DNA of 64,000 nucleotides from Halopseudomonas salegens (GTDB taxonomy: Bacteria > Pseudomonadota > Gammaproteobacteria > Pseudomonadales > Pseudomonadaceae), in contig NZ_LT629787.1 of the NCBI RefSeq assembly GCF_900105655.1, positions 992,001 through 1,056,000 on the forward strand. The letters run 5' to 3'. The position numbers and the translations under genes are program-made. Below are positions 36,051-45,096 of this stretch, one piece after another; position 1 is the stretch's first letter, and every line of letters starts with the position of its first letter. Below the pieces are notes generated by a model, which did not search any database, was not told where the DNA came from, and saw only the letters and a list, made by a program, of their open reading frames with translations.

Positions 36051-37163
36051 TCAATCAGTGCTTCTTGGCTTTGGCCGGGTTAGCGGAGGGTATGAGCGGA
36101 GGTGTACTCCGAGACTTTCGAGGGTGCTGCGTGTCACTACCGGATCGGTGCATGCCTCCGCATACTGCGCCCCGCATCTGGCCGGGGTTTGGCCGCCGAG
36201 ACCGAGTATGCGTTGTATCTGGATATAAGCGCCAACGGCGGTCAGGTGGGATTGTCCATATGGGTCCTCTAGTTCAAGAACACGTTGTAGTGTGGCGCCA
36301 TCCCTTGTCTGGCCGGTAACGCTGATGCGGATCTGGTGTGAACCGCCACTGCCGGGGTTGTACAGCAGTCTGTGCCGGAGCCGGGAAAAGCGTTGCCCGC
36401 TGATGGCTTGCCATAAACCGCTGCGCACCAGCAGCATAAGGCCTGCTGTTGCCAGTGCGCTGTCAAAGGCTATGCGTGTCGAAACGGAGCTGGCTGCAGT
36501 CAGCAGGGGCAAGGTCATCTGGTCTGGTGCATCAAAGCGATAGGTGCGTATTGGTCTGGAGCCGTTGAAGCTGACCCGCTGAGAGTCAGTGAAGGCGTAT
36601 TTTGCGACGGGCTGACCATGCTGGAGAACCGTGAAAGACTCTGACAGTTGATCCAGGTAATGCGCTGAGTTGGGGCCTGCTTTATCGTTCAAGGCATATT
36701 TGATGTCGATGTTGATGGTGCTGTCGAGCAGGTCTTCAGCTTGCTCGCTGGCCAGAATGGCGGTCACCGATGCCATCCATGACGAGGCAAAAACAACGGG
36801 GGCGCGGGCAGGCGGCAGCGCAGGCAAGGTGCTGATTGCGCGTTGCAGGTGGGACGTCCAGCGGGTTATATCCAGATAGGGAATGCCATGCCGCAGACAG
36901 GTTGTCAGCAGGTGGTCATAGGTGTCGTTTGCCAGGGTGACAACCAGTTGTGGCAGGCGCTCCAGCTGTGCCAGCGGATCATCCCGGGTGAGATCCAGCA
37001 CAAGCTGGCTGGCATTGGGCAGTTCATCTGCAAGCAATGCTGCGTTGGTTCTAGAACGGCCGCCAATGATCAGGTGCAGGTCAGGGTGCTGTTGCCCGAG
37101 CAACCTGGCCAACTGGCTTCCGACCACGCCGGAACCACCGACTAGCAAAACCTGAACAGACAT
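36051..37163 (-). CDS. Saccharopine dehydrogenase-like NAD(P)-binding protein
   Basis: A 370-residue protein with an N-terminal Rossmann fold VLLVGGSGVVGSQLARLL followed by IIGGRSR (dinucleotide and phosphate binding, suggesting NADP), then the YLDITRW and VFASSWMAS segments typical of the saccharopine-dehydrogenase/trans-enoyl-reductase-like family. Substrate unknown. AAGGAG lies 6 bases before the ATG. It is divergent from a TetR regulator with a shared 94-bp control region containing repeats that overlap its promoter, so regulation by that TetR protein is likely. Confidence 0.72.
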   Translation of the reverse strand: MSVQVLLVGGSGVVGSQLARLLGQQHPDLHLIIGGRSRTNAALLADELPNASQLVLDLTRDDPLAQLERLPQLVVTLANDTYDHLLTTCLRHGIPYLDITRWTSHLQRAISTLPALPPARAPVVFASSWMASVTAILASEQAEDLLDSTINIDIKYALNDKAGPNSAHYLDQLSESFTVLQHGQPVAKYAFTDSQRVSFNGSRPIRTYRFDAPDQMTLPLLTAASSVSTRIAFDSALATAGLMLLVRSGLWQAISGQRFSRLRHRLLYNPGSGGSHQIRISVTGQTRDGATLQRVLELEDPYGQSHLTAVGAYIQIQRILGLGGQTPARCGAQYAEACTDPVVTRSTLESLGVHLRSYPPLTRPKPRSTD

Positions 37164-37178
37164 GGGACACTCCTTGCG

Positions 37179-37230
37179 GTTTTAGGTTTTGTGACCAAAT
37201 AAGTCAATACTATAGGTCGAGTGACCAATT
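37179..37230. promoter_or_regulatory. Promoter and candidate TetR operator between divergent genes
   Basis: Minus-strand TTGACT (37207-37202), a 17-base spacer and TAAAAC (37184-37179) form a good promoter for the saccharopine-dehydrogenase-like gene. GTGACCAA occurs twice in direct orientation, at 37191-37198 (inside that spacer) and 37221-37228, exactly 30 bp apart, and the second is part of the palindrome GGTCGAGTGACC (37215-37226). These are reasonable binding sites for the adjacent TetR protein controlling both genes. Confidence 0.5.
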
Positions 37231-37257
37231 CATTGCAAGGCGAGTGCGGATTTCAGC

Positions 37258-37860
37258 ATGCAAAAACATGAGACAAAGCCTGCCAGATCAATTCCAGTCA
37301 GCGAGAAAGGCCGAAAAACGCGAGCCAGTATTCTGGATGTGGCTGAGAATATTCTGATTGAAGAGGGGTATGGCGAGTTGTCCAGTCGGGGTATTGCAGA
37401 CCGGTTGGGGATTCGCCTGTCGAATGTGCAATATTACTTTCCTGTACGGGGAAGCCTTCTGTCCGGGGTATTCGAACGCGCACTGCATGCGGCTCAGGCT
37501 GATCTGATGGCCTCCTCAGACCATCGTGGCCTGGAGCCTTTGGTGCGTTATATCCTGACGGATCAACAGTCATCTCGCAGTTGCCGTCTGTTTTGGGAGC
37601 TCTGGGCCCTGGCGGCGAAGGATGAGATTGCAGCTGGGGTAAAAGCTGCGTTTTATAGTGCCTACCAAGATGCTCTGCAAGCCGCTATAGCTGTCGAGGT
37701 GCCAGACAGTAGCGATCAGCAAAGGCGGCATCGCGCCTTATTGATAATGTCTTTGCTGGAGGGGGTGTCGTTGTTTCGCGATGCCGACGGTACAGGGGCA
37801 TTAGATGACAGCCTTGTGGCTGCCGCACTGGCACTGGCTCGGGGAGGCAAAGGTGGCTGA
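37258..37860 (+). CDS. TetR/AcrR-family transcriptional regulator
   Basis: A 200-residue repressor. The N-terminal helix-turn-helix (about 20-65) reads TRASILDVAENILIEEGYGE, then LSSRGIADRLGIRLSNVQYY and FPVRGSLLSGVF, matching the TetR DNA-binding domain. The C-terminal ligand domain is variable and gives no hint of ligand. It is transcribed divergently from the saccharopine-dehydrogenase-like gene, the classic arrangement for local autoregulation and repression of the neighbour. Confidence 0.85.
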   Translation: MQKHETKPARSIPVSEKGRKTRASILDVAENILIEEGYGELSSRGIADRLGIRLSNVQYYFPVRGSLLSGVFERALHAAQADLMASSDHRGLEPLVRYILTDQQSSRSCRLFWELWALAAKDEIAAGVKAAFYSAYQDALQAAIAVEVPDSSDQQRRHRALLIMSLLEGVSLFRDADGTGALDDSLVAAALALARGGKGG

Positions 37861-38008
37861 TGGTTCAGCCTCCTATGAGATGGCTCAATCAGCAATTCTG
37901 ACTACCAGCCTGTCGACGTTCTTCGCGGATATAGGCATCCAGAGTTGGCGGCCGGTAGGGGCGCCGACAGGGCGGCTGACGAGCAGGATCTGACTGTTGA
38001 TAAGCGTA

Positions 38009-39124
38009 TTATGTCTTGTTGCGGTTGCACAGCCGCTGCCGCTGCATGAATCCCTGATCAAGGTGATCCTTCCAGAAGCCAAACACTTTACCGCCTGCCC
38101 CCCATTGACCATAACTGAGCAGGGCACCACCGTCACCGGTCGCCAGCAAGGCCAGCGCCTGGGGTTGTGGTTGATAGCCGTGCAGTGGCTCGCCCTGCAG
38201 CAGGGCTTTGAGGTTGTGTGCGAGTATCGGCCCCTGGCGTACCGCATACACGCCGGATTTCTGGCTACCGGGCAGGCTGGCGCAGTCGCCGGAGGCAAAA
38301 ACATCGGGATGGCTGAGGCTGCGTAATTGCGGATCAATGCGGATAAATCCACGCTCGTCGGTGCTCAGGCCACTTTTGCCCTGCCACGGATGCGCGCTGG
38401 CACCGGTAGCAAGAATAGTCGCATCGGCTGACCCCAGGCACTGATCGTCGTGCCATAGCTGGCCGTCTTGCAGGCGTGTTACCCGGCAATGCTCATGCAG
38501 GCGGATGTGTTGGTTCTGCAACCATTGCCGAGCCCGCTTGACCACCATTGGCGAGTGGCCGGGCAGCAGGGTTCCGGCGCAAAGAAGTTGCAGTCGCGAC
38601 TCCGGCAAGCTGGCCGCCAGCGCGAGAGCAATCTCGAAGGCGGCTGCACCTCCACCGATCACACTGATATGTCGTGCTGCAGTATCACTGCGCCAGTGCT
38701 GCCATTGTTCAATAAAGGCAGGAAACGGCTTGACCGGAATGAGCGGCAGACTATCGTCAGTGGGTATCGGGGCAGGCTGTGAACCCGCGTTAAAGGAAAC
38801 GATGTCTCCGCGCAGGTCAAGCCCGGAGTCGAGTTGCAGGGTTTTCTGGTCTGCATTGAACGCAGTCATCTGACCTTGCAGCAAGCGCAAGCCGAGGCGC
38901 GTACACAAGGGGTCAAGGGGCAGGGCACAGTCATCCAGATGGTAGCGGCCAGCAATCAGCCCGGGCAACATGCCGGAATACCAGGCGGCTGGGTCAGGGT
39001 TGACCAGTATGCTGCCGGGCGGCGGGGTGTAGCCCTGGTCCAGCCATTGACGCAAGGCGAGCAAATGGGCATGGCCGGCGCCGACGAGGATCAAGGGGGC
39101 CGAAGCCGCGGTTGAGTTGTGCAT
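38009..39124 (-). CDS. FAD-dependent NADH-dehydrogenase-like oxidoreductase (SelD N-terminal-fusion family)
   Basis: A 371-residue pyridine nucleotide-disulfide oxidoreductase-type flavoprotein. It has an FAD-binding LILVGAGHAHLLALR near the start, an NAD-binding ISVIGGGAAAFEIALALA in the middle and the DVFASGDCASLPGS motif near the C-terminus. GAGHAHLLALRQW and WYSGMLPGLIAGRY are the wording of the subfamily that in some organisms is fused to selenophosphate synthetase SelD (TIGR03169, recalled). Here it stands alone and no selD is in the window. The ATG at 39124 directly precedes the FAD motif and is preferred over an upstream TTG. Electron acceptor unknown. Confidence 0.75.
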   Translation of the reverse strand: MHNSTAASAPLILVGAGHAHLLALRQWLDQGYTPPPGSILVNPDPAAWYSGMLPGLIAGRYHLDDCALPLDPLCTRLGLRLLQGQMTAFNADQKTLQLDSGLDLRGDIVSFNAGSQPAPIPTDDSLPLIPVKPFPAFIEQWQHWRSDTAARHISVIGGGAAAFEIALALAASLPESRLQLLCAGTLLPGHSPMVVKRARQWLQNQHIRLHEHCRVTRLQDGQLWHDDQCLGSADATILATGASAHPWQGKSGLSTDERGFIRIDPQLRSLSHPDVFASGDCASLPGSQKSGVYAVRQGPILAHNLKALLQGEPLHGYQPQPQALALLATGDGGALLSYGQWGAGGKVFGFWKDHLDQGFMQRQRLCNRNKT

Positions 39125-39291
39125 GGCCCAGACTAGCCAGTCGCAGGCCCGGCGGCAAGGGGTGTGCAAGGCCGGATAGCTCAGATTGATAGAGGTGCAT
39201 CCTGATTGCTGATGCGCTTATTTCGGAATCGACTTTCGCTCTGCGAACCTGATAGTCTTCGCAATCCACTGTGCCTTGTGCAGGAGTCGCT

Positions 39292-40632
39292 ATGCAGCCA
39301 ACCAACAATAACGCCTACCCATCCACTGCGCGGGCCTGGGTGACGGTATCCATTCTGTTGGTTGCCTATGTGCTGTCGTTTGTTGATCGACAGATTCTCA
39401 ATCTGCTGGTTGCGCCGATTCGAGCCGATTTGGGCATCAGTGACACCCAGATGAGCCTGCTGATGGGCTTGTCTTTTGCGATTTTCTACACTATTGCCGG
39501 TATTCCCCTGGGTCGGGTTGCCGACAGCAAGAGCCGCCGTGGCCTGATTGCCGCCGGCATATTCTTCTGGAGCCTGATGACCGCTGCCTGTGGTCTGGCC
39601 AAGACCTATTGGCATTTCGTGATTTTCCGTATCGGCGTGGGTGCCGGTGAGGCGGCCCTGTCACCGGCGGCCTATTCACTGATGGCCGACAGCTTTCCGC
39701 CGGAGAAGCGTGCGACGGCGATCAGCGTTTACTCGATGGGGATCTATCTGGGTGCCGGCATGGCCTTCTTGCTGGGCGGTGCGGTGGTCACCTTCGCGCA
39801 GGCGCAGGGCGATATGGTGCTGCCTTTCTTTGGCCTGATCAGACCCTGGCAATTCATCTTCCTGATCCTGGGTGCGGCTGGTGTTTTCTTTTGCCTGTTG
39901 CTGATCGCCATCAAGGAGCCCAGCCGAAAAGGTGTCGGTGCCGGTGTAGCGGTACCGCTGAAAGATGTCGGCGCCTATTTGCTGAGTATTCGCAAGGCTG
40001 TGCTCTGCCACAATTTCGGTTTTGCCTGCCTGTCTTTTGCCTCCTACGGCGCCTCGGCCTGGATTCCGACCTTTTTTATTCGCAACCACGGCTACACGCC
40101 GGGTGAGGTCGGTCTCTACTATGGCAGCGTGGTCATGCTGGCCGGTTCAACCGGTATCGTCTTTGGTGGCCGCATGGCTGACTGGCTGGCGCGCAAGGGT
40201 TATAGCGATGCCAACATGCGCATCGGCGTGGCTGCAGCTATGCTTACTCTGCTGTGCAATGTGGTCTATCTGGTCGACAATATGACCGTGTTGTGGATCA
40301 TCATGTTCTTCAACGTGTTTACTGTGGCGATGCCCTTTGGCGTTGCGCCAGCGGCGATTCAGGAGGTTATGCCCAATTCCATGCGTGGGCAGACCTCGGC
40401 GATCTACCTGTTTGTGGTCACCCTGATTGGGCTGGGCATTGGCCCGACTGCAGTGGCCTTGACCACCGACTATATTTTCCAGGATGACTATGCCGTACGT
40501 TACTCGATTTTCTGGGTAGCCAGCATTACTACCCTGGCTTCCGCTATCCTGTTGTGGCTGGGCCTGAAGCCCTACCGCGAGGCGCGGGAAACACTCAAGG
40601 CCTGGGGCGAACGCCAGGGCCAGTCCGCCTGA
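39292..40632 (+). CDS. MFS transporter, spinster-like
   Basis: A 446-residue, 12-helix major facilitator. LSFVDRQILNLLVAPIRADL in helix 1, GRVADSKSRRG after helix 2 (motif A) and the RIGVGAGEAALSPAAYSLMA stretch are typical of the bacterial spinster-like (general substrate) group near aromatic-acid and sphingolipid-type transporters. CAGGAG precedes the ATG at 39292 by 6 bases. It lies directly upstream of the thiolase and acyl-CoA dehydrogenase genes, so it may import a fatty or carboxylic acid degraded by them; a terminator-like stem between them argues for only partial co-transcription. Confidence 0.82.
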   Translation: MQPTNNNAYPSTARAWVTVSILLVAYVLSFVDRQILNLLVAPIRADLGISDTQMSLLMGLSFAIFYTIAGIPLGRVADSKSRRGLIAAGIFFWSLMTAACGLAKTYWHFVIFRIGVGAGEAALSPAAYSLMADSFPPEKRATAISVYSMGIYLGAGMAFLLGGAVVTFAQAQGDMVLPFFGLIRPWQFIFLILGAAGVFFCLLLIAIKEPSRKGVGAGVAVPLKDVGAYLLSIRKAVLCHNFGFACLSFASYGASAWIPTFFIRNHGYTPGEVGLYYGSVVMLAGSTGIVFGGRMADWLARKGYSDANMRIGVAAAMLTLLCNVVYLVDNMTVLWIIMFFNVFTVAMPFGVAPAAIQEVMPNSMRGQTSAIYLFVVTLIGLGIGPTAVALTTDYIFQDDYAVRYSIFWVASITTLASAILLWLGLKPYREARETLKAWGERQGQSA

Positions 40633-40648
40633 TTGGCAGTATTGAACA

Positions 40649-40673
40649 GCGCCCCGGTGTGGGCGCATTTGTT
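40649..40673 (+). terminator. Rho-independent-like terminator after MFS gene
   Basis: gcgccc-cggtgt-gggcgc (40649-40666) forms a GC-rich 6-bp stem followed by atttgtt. It lies 17 bases after the transporter stop and 18 bases before the thiolase ATG, so it may attenuate read-through. Confidence 0.5.
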
Positions 40674-40690
40674 AAAACAGGAGCTAAACC

Positions 40691-41875
40691 ATGACTGACG
40701 CAGTTATCGTATCCACGGCCCGTACCGGCCTGGGCAAATCCTATCGCGGCGCCCTGAACAACACGCACAGTGTTGACATGGCCGGCTTCGTGATTGAAGA
40801 AGCCGTCAAGCGCGCGGGTATTGACCCGGCACTGGTGGAAGACGTCATTCTTGGCGCTACCTTCCATGAAGGCGCCCAGGGCAAGAACATGGCCCGTCTG
40901 GCAGCCATTCGTGGTGGCCTGCCGGTCACCACTGCCGGTATGTCGATCAACCGTTTCTGCAGCTCCGGTCTGCAGTCCATCGCGATTGCCGCTCAGCGTG
41001 TCGTCAGCGAGAAAGTTCCGGCTATCGTTGCCGGTGGTGTTGAATCCATCAGTCTGTGCCAGAACGACAAGATCAACATGTTCATGAGCAACAACGAATG
41101 GATCATGAAGAACAAGCCCGAGCTGTATCTGTCGATGATCGAAACCGCAGATATCGTTGCTCAGCGCTACAACGTCAGCCGTGAATCGCAGGACGAATAC
41201 GCACTGTTGAGTCAGCAGCGCGTGGCTGCCGGTCAGGAAAGCGGCAAGTTCAGCGATGAAATCGTGCCCTACAAGACCATCATGAAGGTTCAGAACAAGG
41301 AAACCGGTGAGATTTCCGATAAGGAAGTATTGCTGGAGCGTGACGAGTGCAACCGTCCGCAAACCACTCTGGACGGCCTGTCCTCACTGCAGCCGGTCCG
41401 TGGCCCGGATCAGTTCATCACGGCCGGTAACGCCTCCCAGCTGTCGGACGGTGCGTCCGTATGTACCGTGATGAACAGCAAGGTCGCCGAGCAGTTGAAC
41501 CTTGAGCCCATGGGTATCTTCCGTGGTTTCGCCATTGCTGGTTGCGAGCCTGATGAAATGGGCATCGGCCCGGTGTTCGCCATCCCGCGTCTGCTTGAGC
41601 GCAACGGCCTGACCATGGACGACATCGGCCTGTGGGAACTGAACGAAGCCTTTGCTTCCCAGGTTGTTTACTGCCGTGACAAGCTGGGCATTCCGAACGA
41701 AAACCTGAACGTCAATGGCGGCTCCATCGCCATCGGTCACCCCTATGGTGTAACCGGTTCACGTCTGACCGGCCATGCGCTGATCGAAGGCAAGCGTCGC
41801 GGCGTCAAGTACGTGGTTGTAACCATGTGCATCGGCGGTGGCCAGGGTGCTGCCGGTCTGTTCGAGATCGTATAA
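40691..41875 (+). CDS. Acetyl-CoA C-acyltransferase (thiolase)
   Basis: A 394-residue thiolase II/I-type enzyme. The nucleophilic cysteine is in [14 protein letters not shown] (C90), the second active-site residues in [17 protein letters not shown] (H about 350) and the C-terminal [13 protein letters not shown] (C about 379). All are intact, so it should cleave 3-ketoacyl-CoA or condense acetyl-CoA. Its partner is the acyl-CoA dehydrogenase downstream, making a fatty-acid degradation pair; enoyl-CoA hydratase and 3-hydroxyacyl-CoA dehydrogenase are not in the window. Stop is followed by repeats and a terminator. Confidence 0.93.
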   Translation: MTDAVIVSTARTGLGKSYRGALNNTHSVDMAGFVIEEAVKRAGIDPALVEDVILGATFHEGAQGKNMARLAAIRGGLPVTTAGMSINRFCSSGLQSIAIAAQRVVSEKVPAIVAGGVESISLCQNDKINMFMSNNEWIMKNKPELYLSMIETADIVAQRYNVSRESQDEYALLSQQRVAAGQESGKFSDEIVPYKTIMKVQNKETGEISDKEVLLERDECNRPQTTLDGLSSLQPVRGPDQFITAGNASQLSDGASVCTVMNSKVAEQLNLEPMGIFRGFAIAGCEPDEMGIGPVFAIPRLLERNGLTMDDIGLWELNEAFASQVVYCRDKLGIPNENLNVNGGSIAIGHPYGVTGSRLTGHALIEGKRRGVKYVVVTMCIGGGQGAAGLFEIV

Positions 41876-41879
41876 AACC

Positions 41880-41980
41880 AGCTGCAAGCCACAAGCTTAA
41901 AGCTGCAAGCAAACCCGGGCCATGCTCGGGTTTTGCTTTTTGGGTTTCGCTTGCCGCTTGAAGCTAAAAGCTTGCCGCTC
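41880..41980. repeat. Imperfect agctgcaagc/aagcttgccgc repeats downstream of thiolase
   Basis: The spacer contains repeated short units such as gctgcaagcc, aagcttaaagctgcaagc, cttgccgcttgaagctaaaagcttgccgct. Such alternating AGCTTGAAGC/GCTGCAAGC tracts are common in Pseudomonas intergenic regions and form alternative hairpins. They surround the terminator described separately. Confidence 0.5.
41911..41941 (+). terminator. Rho-independent terminator after thiolase gene
   Basis: aaacccg-ggccatgct-cgggttt followed by tgcttttt: a 7-bp stem, 9-base loop and U-rich tail, 35 bases after the thiolase stop. Confidence 0.7.
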
Positions 41981-42000
41981 AAATTCCGGAGGAATGTCCC

Positions 42001-43800
42001 TTGTCACAGAAGATCATCAACACCGACGATCTGGCCTTTCTGCTCTACGAGTTGCTGGATATCGAACGCTTTACCCAGTTTCCGCGCTACGAAGACCACA
42101 GCCGCGATACCTTTGATGCCGCGATTGAACTGGCGCTGAAAGTCGCCAGCGAAACCTTCGCCCCGCACAACCATGCCTGTGACGAAGACGAGCCGCGCTT
42201 CGAGAACGGCAAGGTAGTGATTCGCCCGGAAGTGGCTGAAGCCCTCAAGGTACTGCGCGACACCGGCCTGATGGCCGCCTCGCAGGACTACGAGCGCGGT
42301 GGCATGCAGCTGCCCGCTGCGGTATCGCAAACCTGCATCGGCCTGATCAAGGGCGCCAACGTCAGTACCCAGGCCTACGCTGGTCTGACCATCGCTGCCT
42401 GCAACCTGATCATGGCCCACGGCACCGATGAGCAGAAGCAGCGCTATGCCGAGCCGATGATGGCTGGGCGCTTCTTCGGCACCATGTGCCTGACCGAGCC
42501 GCATGCCGGCTCCTCGCTGGGTGACATCAAGTCCCGCGCCGTGCCGCAGGATGATGGTACCTACCGCATCAGTGGCAACAAGATCTTCATATCTGCCGGT
42601 GACCACGAACTGAGTGACAACATCATTCACCTGGTACTGGCCAAACTGCCCGACGCACCGCCCGGTGCCAAGGGGATCTCGCTGTTTATCGTGCCCAAGT
42701 TCCTGGTCAACGACGATGGCAGCCTGGGCGAGCGCAACGATGTCACCCTGGCCGGCCTGATTCACAAGATGGGCTACCGAGGCACCACCTCCACCATGCT
42801 CAACTTTGGTGAGAAGGGCGGAGCCGTGGGCTATCTGGTCGGTGAGCCACACAACGGTCTGGCGGGTATGTTCCATATGATGAACGAAGCGCGCCTTGGC
42901 GTTGGCCTGGGGTCGGTGATGCTTGGTTACACGGGTTATCTGCATGCGCTGGAGTATGCGCGCGAGCGCAGCCAGGGCCGGCCACTGAAAGAGCGTGACC
43001 CAGCCACCCCGATGATTCCGATCATTGAACATGCGGATGTGCGGCGCATGCTGATGGCACAGAAAGCCTTTGTCGAAGGTGGTTTGGCGCTGTGTCTGTA
43101 TACCGCCACGCTGATCGATGAGAAAAAGCATGCCGACGACCCGGCGGTGCGTGAAGAAGCCGCCGGCCTGAATGACCTGCTGACGCCGATCGTCAAATCC
43201 TGGCCGTCGCAGTTCTGCCTGGAAGCCAATAGCCTGGCCATTCAGGTGCATGGGGGTTACGGCTATACCCGCGAGTATCCGGTTGAACAGTTTTATCGTG
43301 ACAACCGCCTGAATCCGATCCATGAAGGCACCCACGGTATTCAGGGGCAGGACCTGCTGGGGCGCAAGGTTGCCATGCAGGGCGGCAAGCACTATCAGGT
43401 GCTGCTGGGGCGGATTCGTTCCACCCTGGATGCCTGTGCCGCGATTGCCGAGCTGGAGGACGGTGCACAGCGTCTGACGGCTGATCTGGAAACCCTGGAA
43501 GAAATCACCGAGGTGTTGCAGGCGCTACGCAAGACTGACCCCGAGCGGGCGCTGGCCAATGCCTATCTGTACATGGAGTGCTTTGGTCACGTCTTGGTCG
43601 GTTGGCTCTGGTTGCGCCAGGCACAGGTTGCACTCGAAGCGCTGCAGAATGGCGGTGAGCGGCCTGAGTCGTTCTATCGGGGCAAACTGCATGCCTGTGA
43701 TTACTTTCTGCGCTATGAGCTGCCCAAGCCGATGGCGCTGGCCAGTGTGTTGCGCGATGCCGATCGCACTACGCTGGATATGCCGGCCGAGTGTTTCTGA
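42001..43800 (+). CDS. Acyl-CoA dehydrogenase (DmdC/FadE-like), TTG start
   Basis: A 599-residue FAD enzyme introducing a trans-2 double bond into acyl-CoA. MCLTEPHAGSSLGDIKSRA and the KIFISAGDHE segment line the flavin pocket. The catalytic glutamate lies in NPIHEGTHGIQGQDLLGRKV (about 442). The C-terminal extension is as in the large DmdC-type members. The start is TTG at 42001, supported by GGAGG 8 bases upstream; the nearby ATG at 41994 is out of frame. It follows the thiolase by 125 bp. Its last 32 bp overlap the end of the convergent alkB. Confidence 0.92.
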   Translation: MSQKIINTDDLAFLLYELLDIERFTQFPRYEDHSRDTFDAAIELALKVASETFAPHNHACDEDEPRFENGKVVIRPEVAEALKVLRDTGLMAASQDYERGGMQLPAAVSQTCIGLIKGANVSTQAYAGLTIAACNLIMAHGTDEQKQRYAEPMMAGRFFGTMCLTEPHAGSSLGDIKSRAVPQDDGTYRISGNKIFISAGDHELSDNIIHLVLAKLPDAPPGAKGISLFIVPKFLVNDDGSLGERNDVTLAGLIHKMGYRGTTSTMLNFGEKGGAVGYLVGEPHNGLAGMFHMMNEARLGVGLGSVMLGYTGYLHALEYARERSQGRPLKERDPATPMIPIIEHADVRRMLMAQKAFVEGGLALCLYTATLIDEKKHADDPAVREEAAGLNDLLTPIVKSWPSQFCLEANSLAIQVHGGYGYTREYPVEQFYRDNRLNPIHEGTHGIQGQDLLGRKVAMQGGKHYQVLLGRIRSTLDACAAIAELEDGAQRLTADLETLEEITEVLQALRKTDPERALANAYLYMECFGHVLVGWLWLRQAQVALEALQNGGERPESFYRGKLHACDYFLRYELPKPMALASVLRDADRTTLDMPAECF

Positions 43801-44437
43801 AGGCACGGCGGAAAGTGAGGTTGTAACGCATGGCGCCAGTCAGTGGGTGGCTGGCGCGCTTGCCCAGCGGCGCAACGCCGTGAAAATGCAGCCGACTCGG
43901 ACCACCCCAGACCACCACATCGCCATGCTTGAGTAGCCAGCGGTCAGGCCTGGCCTGGCGTTGCTGGCCGCCAAACAGAAAGGTCATGTCCGCGCCCAGT
44001 GATACGGAGACAATGGGGGCGCTGAAATCTGCTTCATCCTTGTCCTGATGCAGACCCATGCGGCTGCCGGTGGTATATCGATTGATCAGACAGACATCCG
44101 GCAAAAAATCAGCATAGCCCGCGTCGGCGGCAGCCTGGCTGGCCAGCCGGGTAAAGCTGTCTGGCAGCGCTGGCCAGGGCTGGCCGGTTTCCGGGTCGAG
44201 CCGGTCATAGCGATAGCCTCGCCGGTCGCTGACCCAGCTGGCCGTTCCGCAGCCGGTCTGCGCCGAGGACATGCGATGTCCGCCGGGAGTAAGGTGCTGT
44301 CGAAAGGGTGACTGGTCGGCAATGCTGTTTATCAGGCTGAGCAATTCCGGTGCGTGTTCAGTGGCATAGCCCTTGAGTAACCAGGCGCCGGGTGCTATTG
44401 CGATGGGCTGGTCGTGCTCGGCAAACAGATCCTGCAT
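43769..44437 (-). CDS. alkB: AlkB-type 2-oxoglutarate/Fe(II) DNA dealkylase
   Basis: A 222-residue dioxygenase that repairs 1-methyladenine and 3-methylcytosine in DNA. The iron triad is HQDKDE (HxD) and the histidine in RLHFHGV, and 2-oxoglutarate is bound by RYNLTFR. LGADMTFLFGG and DVVVWGGPSRL are the usual AlkB text. ATG 44437 gives a length like E. coli AlkB (216). It lies 29 bp after ogt on the same strand, forming an alkylation-repair operon reminiscent of ada-alkB. Convergent with and overlapping the acyl-CoA dehydrogenase by 32 bp, so its tail is slightly longer than in E. coli. Confidence 0.92.
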   Translation of the reverse strand: MQDLFAEHDQPIAIAPGAWLLKGYATEHAPELLSLINSIADQSPFRQHLTPGGHRMSSAQTGCGTASWVSDRRGYRYDRLDPETGQPWPALPDSFTRLASQAAADAGYADFLPDVCLINRYTTGSRMGLHQDKDEADFSAPIVSVSLGADMTFLFGGQQRQARPDRWLLKHGDVVVWGGPSRLHFHGVAPLGKRASHPLTGAMRYNLTFRRAFRNTRPAYPA

Positions 44438-44466
44438 GCTGGGGTCTCGTGTCGGGTCCGGGTATT

Positions 44467-45000
44467 TCAGCTCGCCTGGAGCAATCCTGCGGTTTGCTCC
44501 CGTTGCAGCAGGGCCTGCTTGCGAGTTATTCCCCAACGATACCCGGATATTCCGCCATCACTGCGAACGACTCTGTGACAGGGTATGACCAGAGCCAAGG
44601 GGTTGGCTGCACAGGCACCAGCAACCGCACGGCTTGCCGTTGGCTTGCCCAGCCGGGTGGCCAGTTGCTGATAGCTCAGGCGCTCCCCGGGGCGGGTTTG
44701 CTGCAATGCATGCCAGACCTGCTGCTGAAAGGCGGTGCCCCGGGGTGCCAGAGGGTGTTCAAGCTGCAAGGTATTCCGGGGGTGTTCAAGCCAGGTGAGT
44801 ATTCGCTCCAGATCGGCGCTCAGGCTGTGTTGACTGACATGCAGCGTGGCTTGAGGGAAACGCGCCTGGAGGGCAGCGATTGCAGCCGCAGTCGAATCGG
44901 CAAGCTGAATGGCGCGCAAGCCGTTGTCGTCAGCCGCGACAAGTAACGTGCCCAGCGACGAGGCTTGGCACAGGTAGTGTATTGAGCTGGCGGATGACAT
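44467..45000 (-). CDS. ogt: Methylated-DNA-protein-cysteine methyltransferase (Ogt/Ada C-terminal type)
   Basis: A 177-residue suicide repair protein for O6-methylguanine. The acceptor cysteine is in NPLALVIPCHRVVRSDGG, followed by ISGYRWGITRKQALLQRE; TAFQQQVWHALQQ and GERLSYQQLA are the DNA-binding helices. Sequence resembles the C-terminal half of Ada but the AdaA regulatory domain is absent, so it can repair but not itself activate transcription. The start at 45000 excludes a Ser-rich extension without a ribosome site. alkB follows, 29 bp downstream. Confidence 0.9.
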   Translation of the reverse strand: MSSASSIHYLCQASSLGTLLVAADDNGLRAIQLADSTAAAIAALQARFPQATLHVSQHSLSADLERILTWLEHPRNTLQLEHPLAPRGTAFQQQVWHALQQTRPGERLSYQQLATRLGKPTASRAVAGACAANPLALVIPCHRVVRSDGGISGYRWGITRKQALLQREQTAGLLQAS

Positions 45001-45066
45001 GGCTTGCCCCGAGGAAGAGGAACGATCTTCCCAGTCTGGGTGTTTTACTCGGCAAGTCAAGCTTGC

Positions 45067-45087
45067 CGGGCACGCCGGGCGTGCCCG
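45067..45087. terminator. GC-rich stem-loop between folD and ogt
   Basis: cgggcacg-ccggg-cgtgcccg is a perfect 8-bp inverted repeat just downstream of the folD stop on the minus strand. There is no U-tract on either side, so termination efficiency is uncertain. Confidence 0.4.
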
Positions 45088-45096
45088 CGGGGAGGA

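Noticed and set aside
37861..38008. Small gene in the gap between the TetR gene and the FAD oxidoreductase
   Set aside because: Open frames here (for example one running from 37885 on the minus strand) overlap the oxidoreductase out of frame and have no motif or ribosome site.
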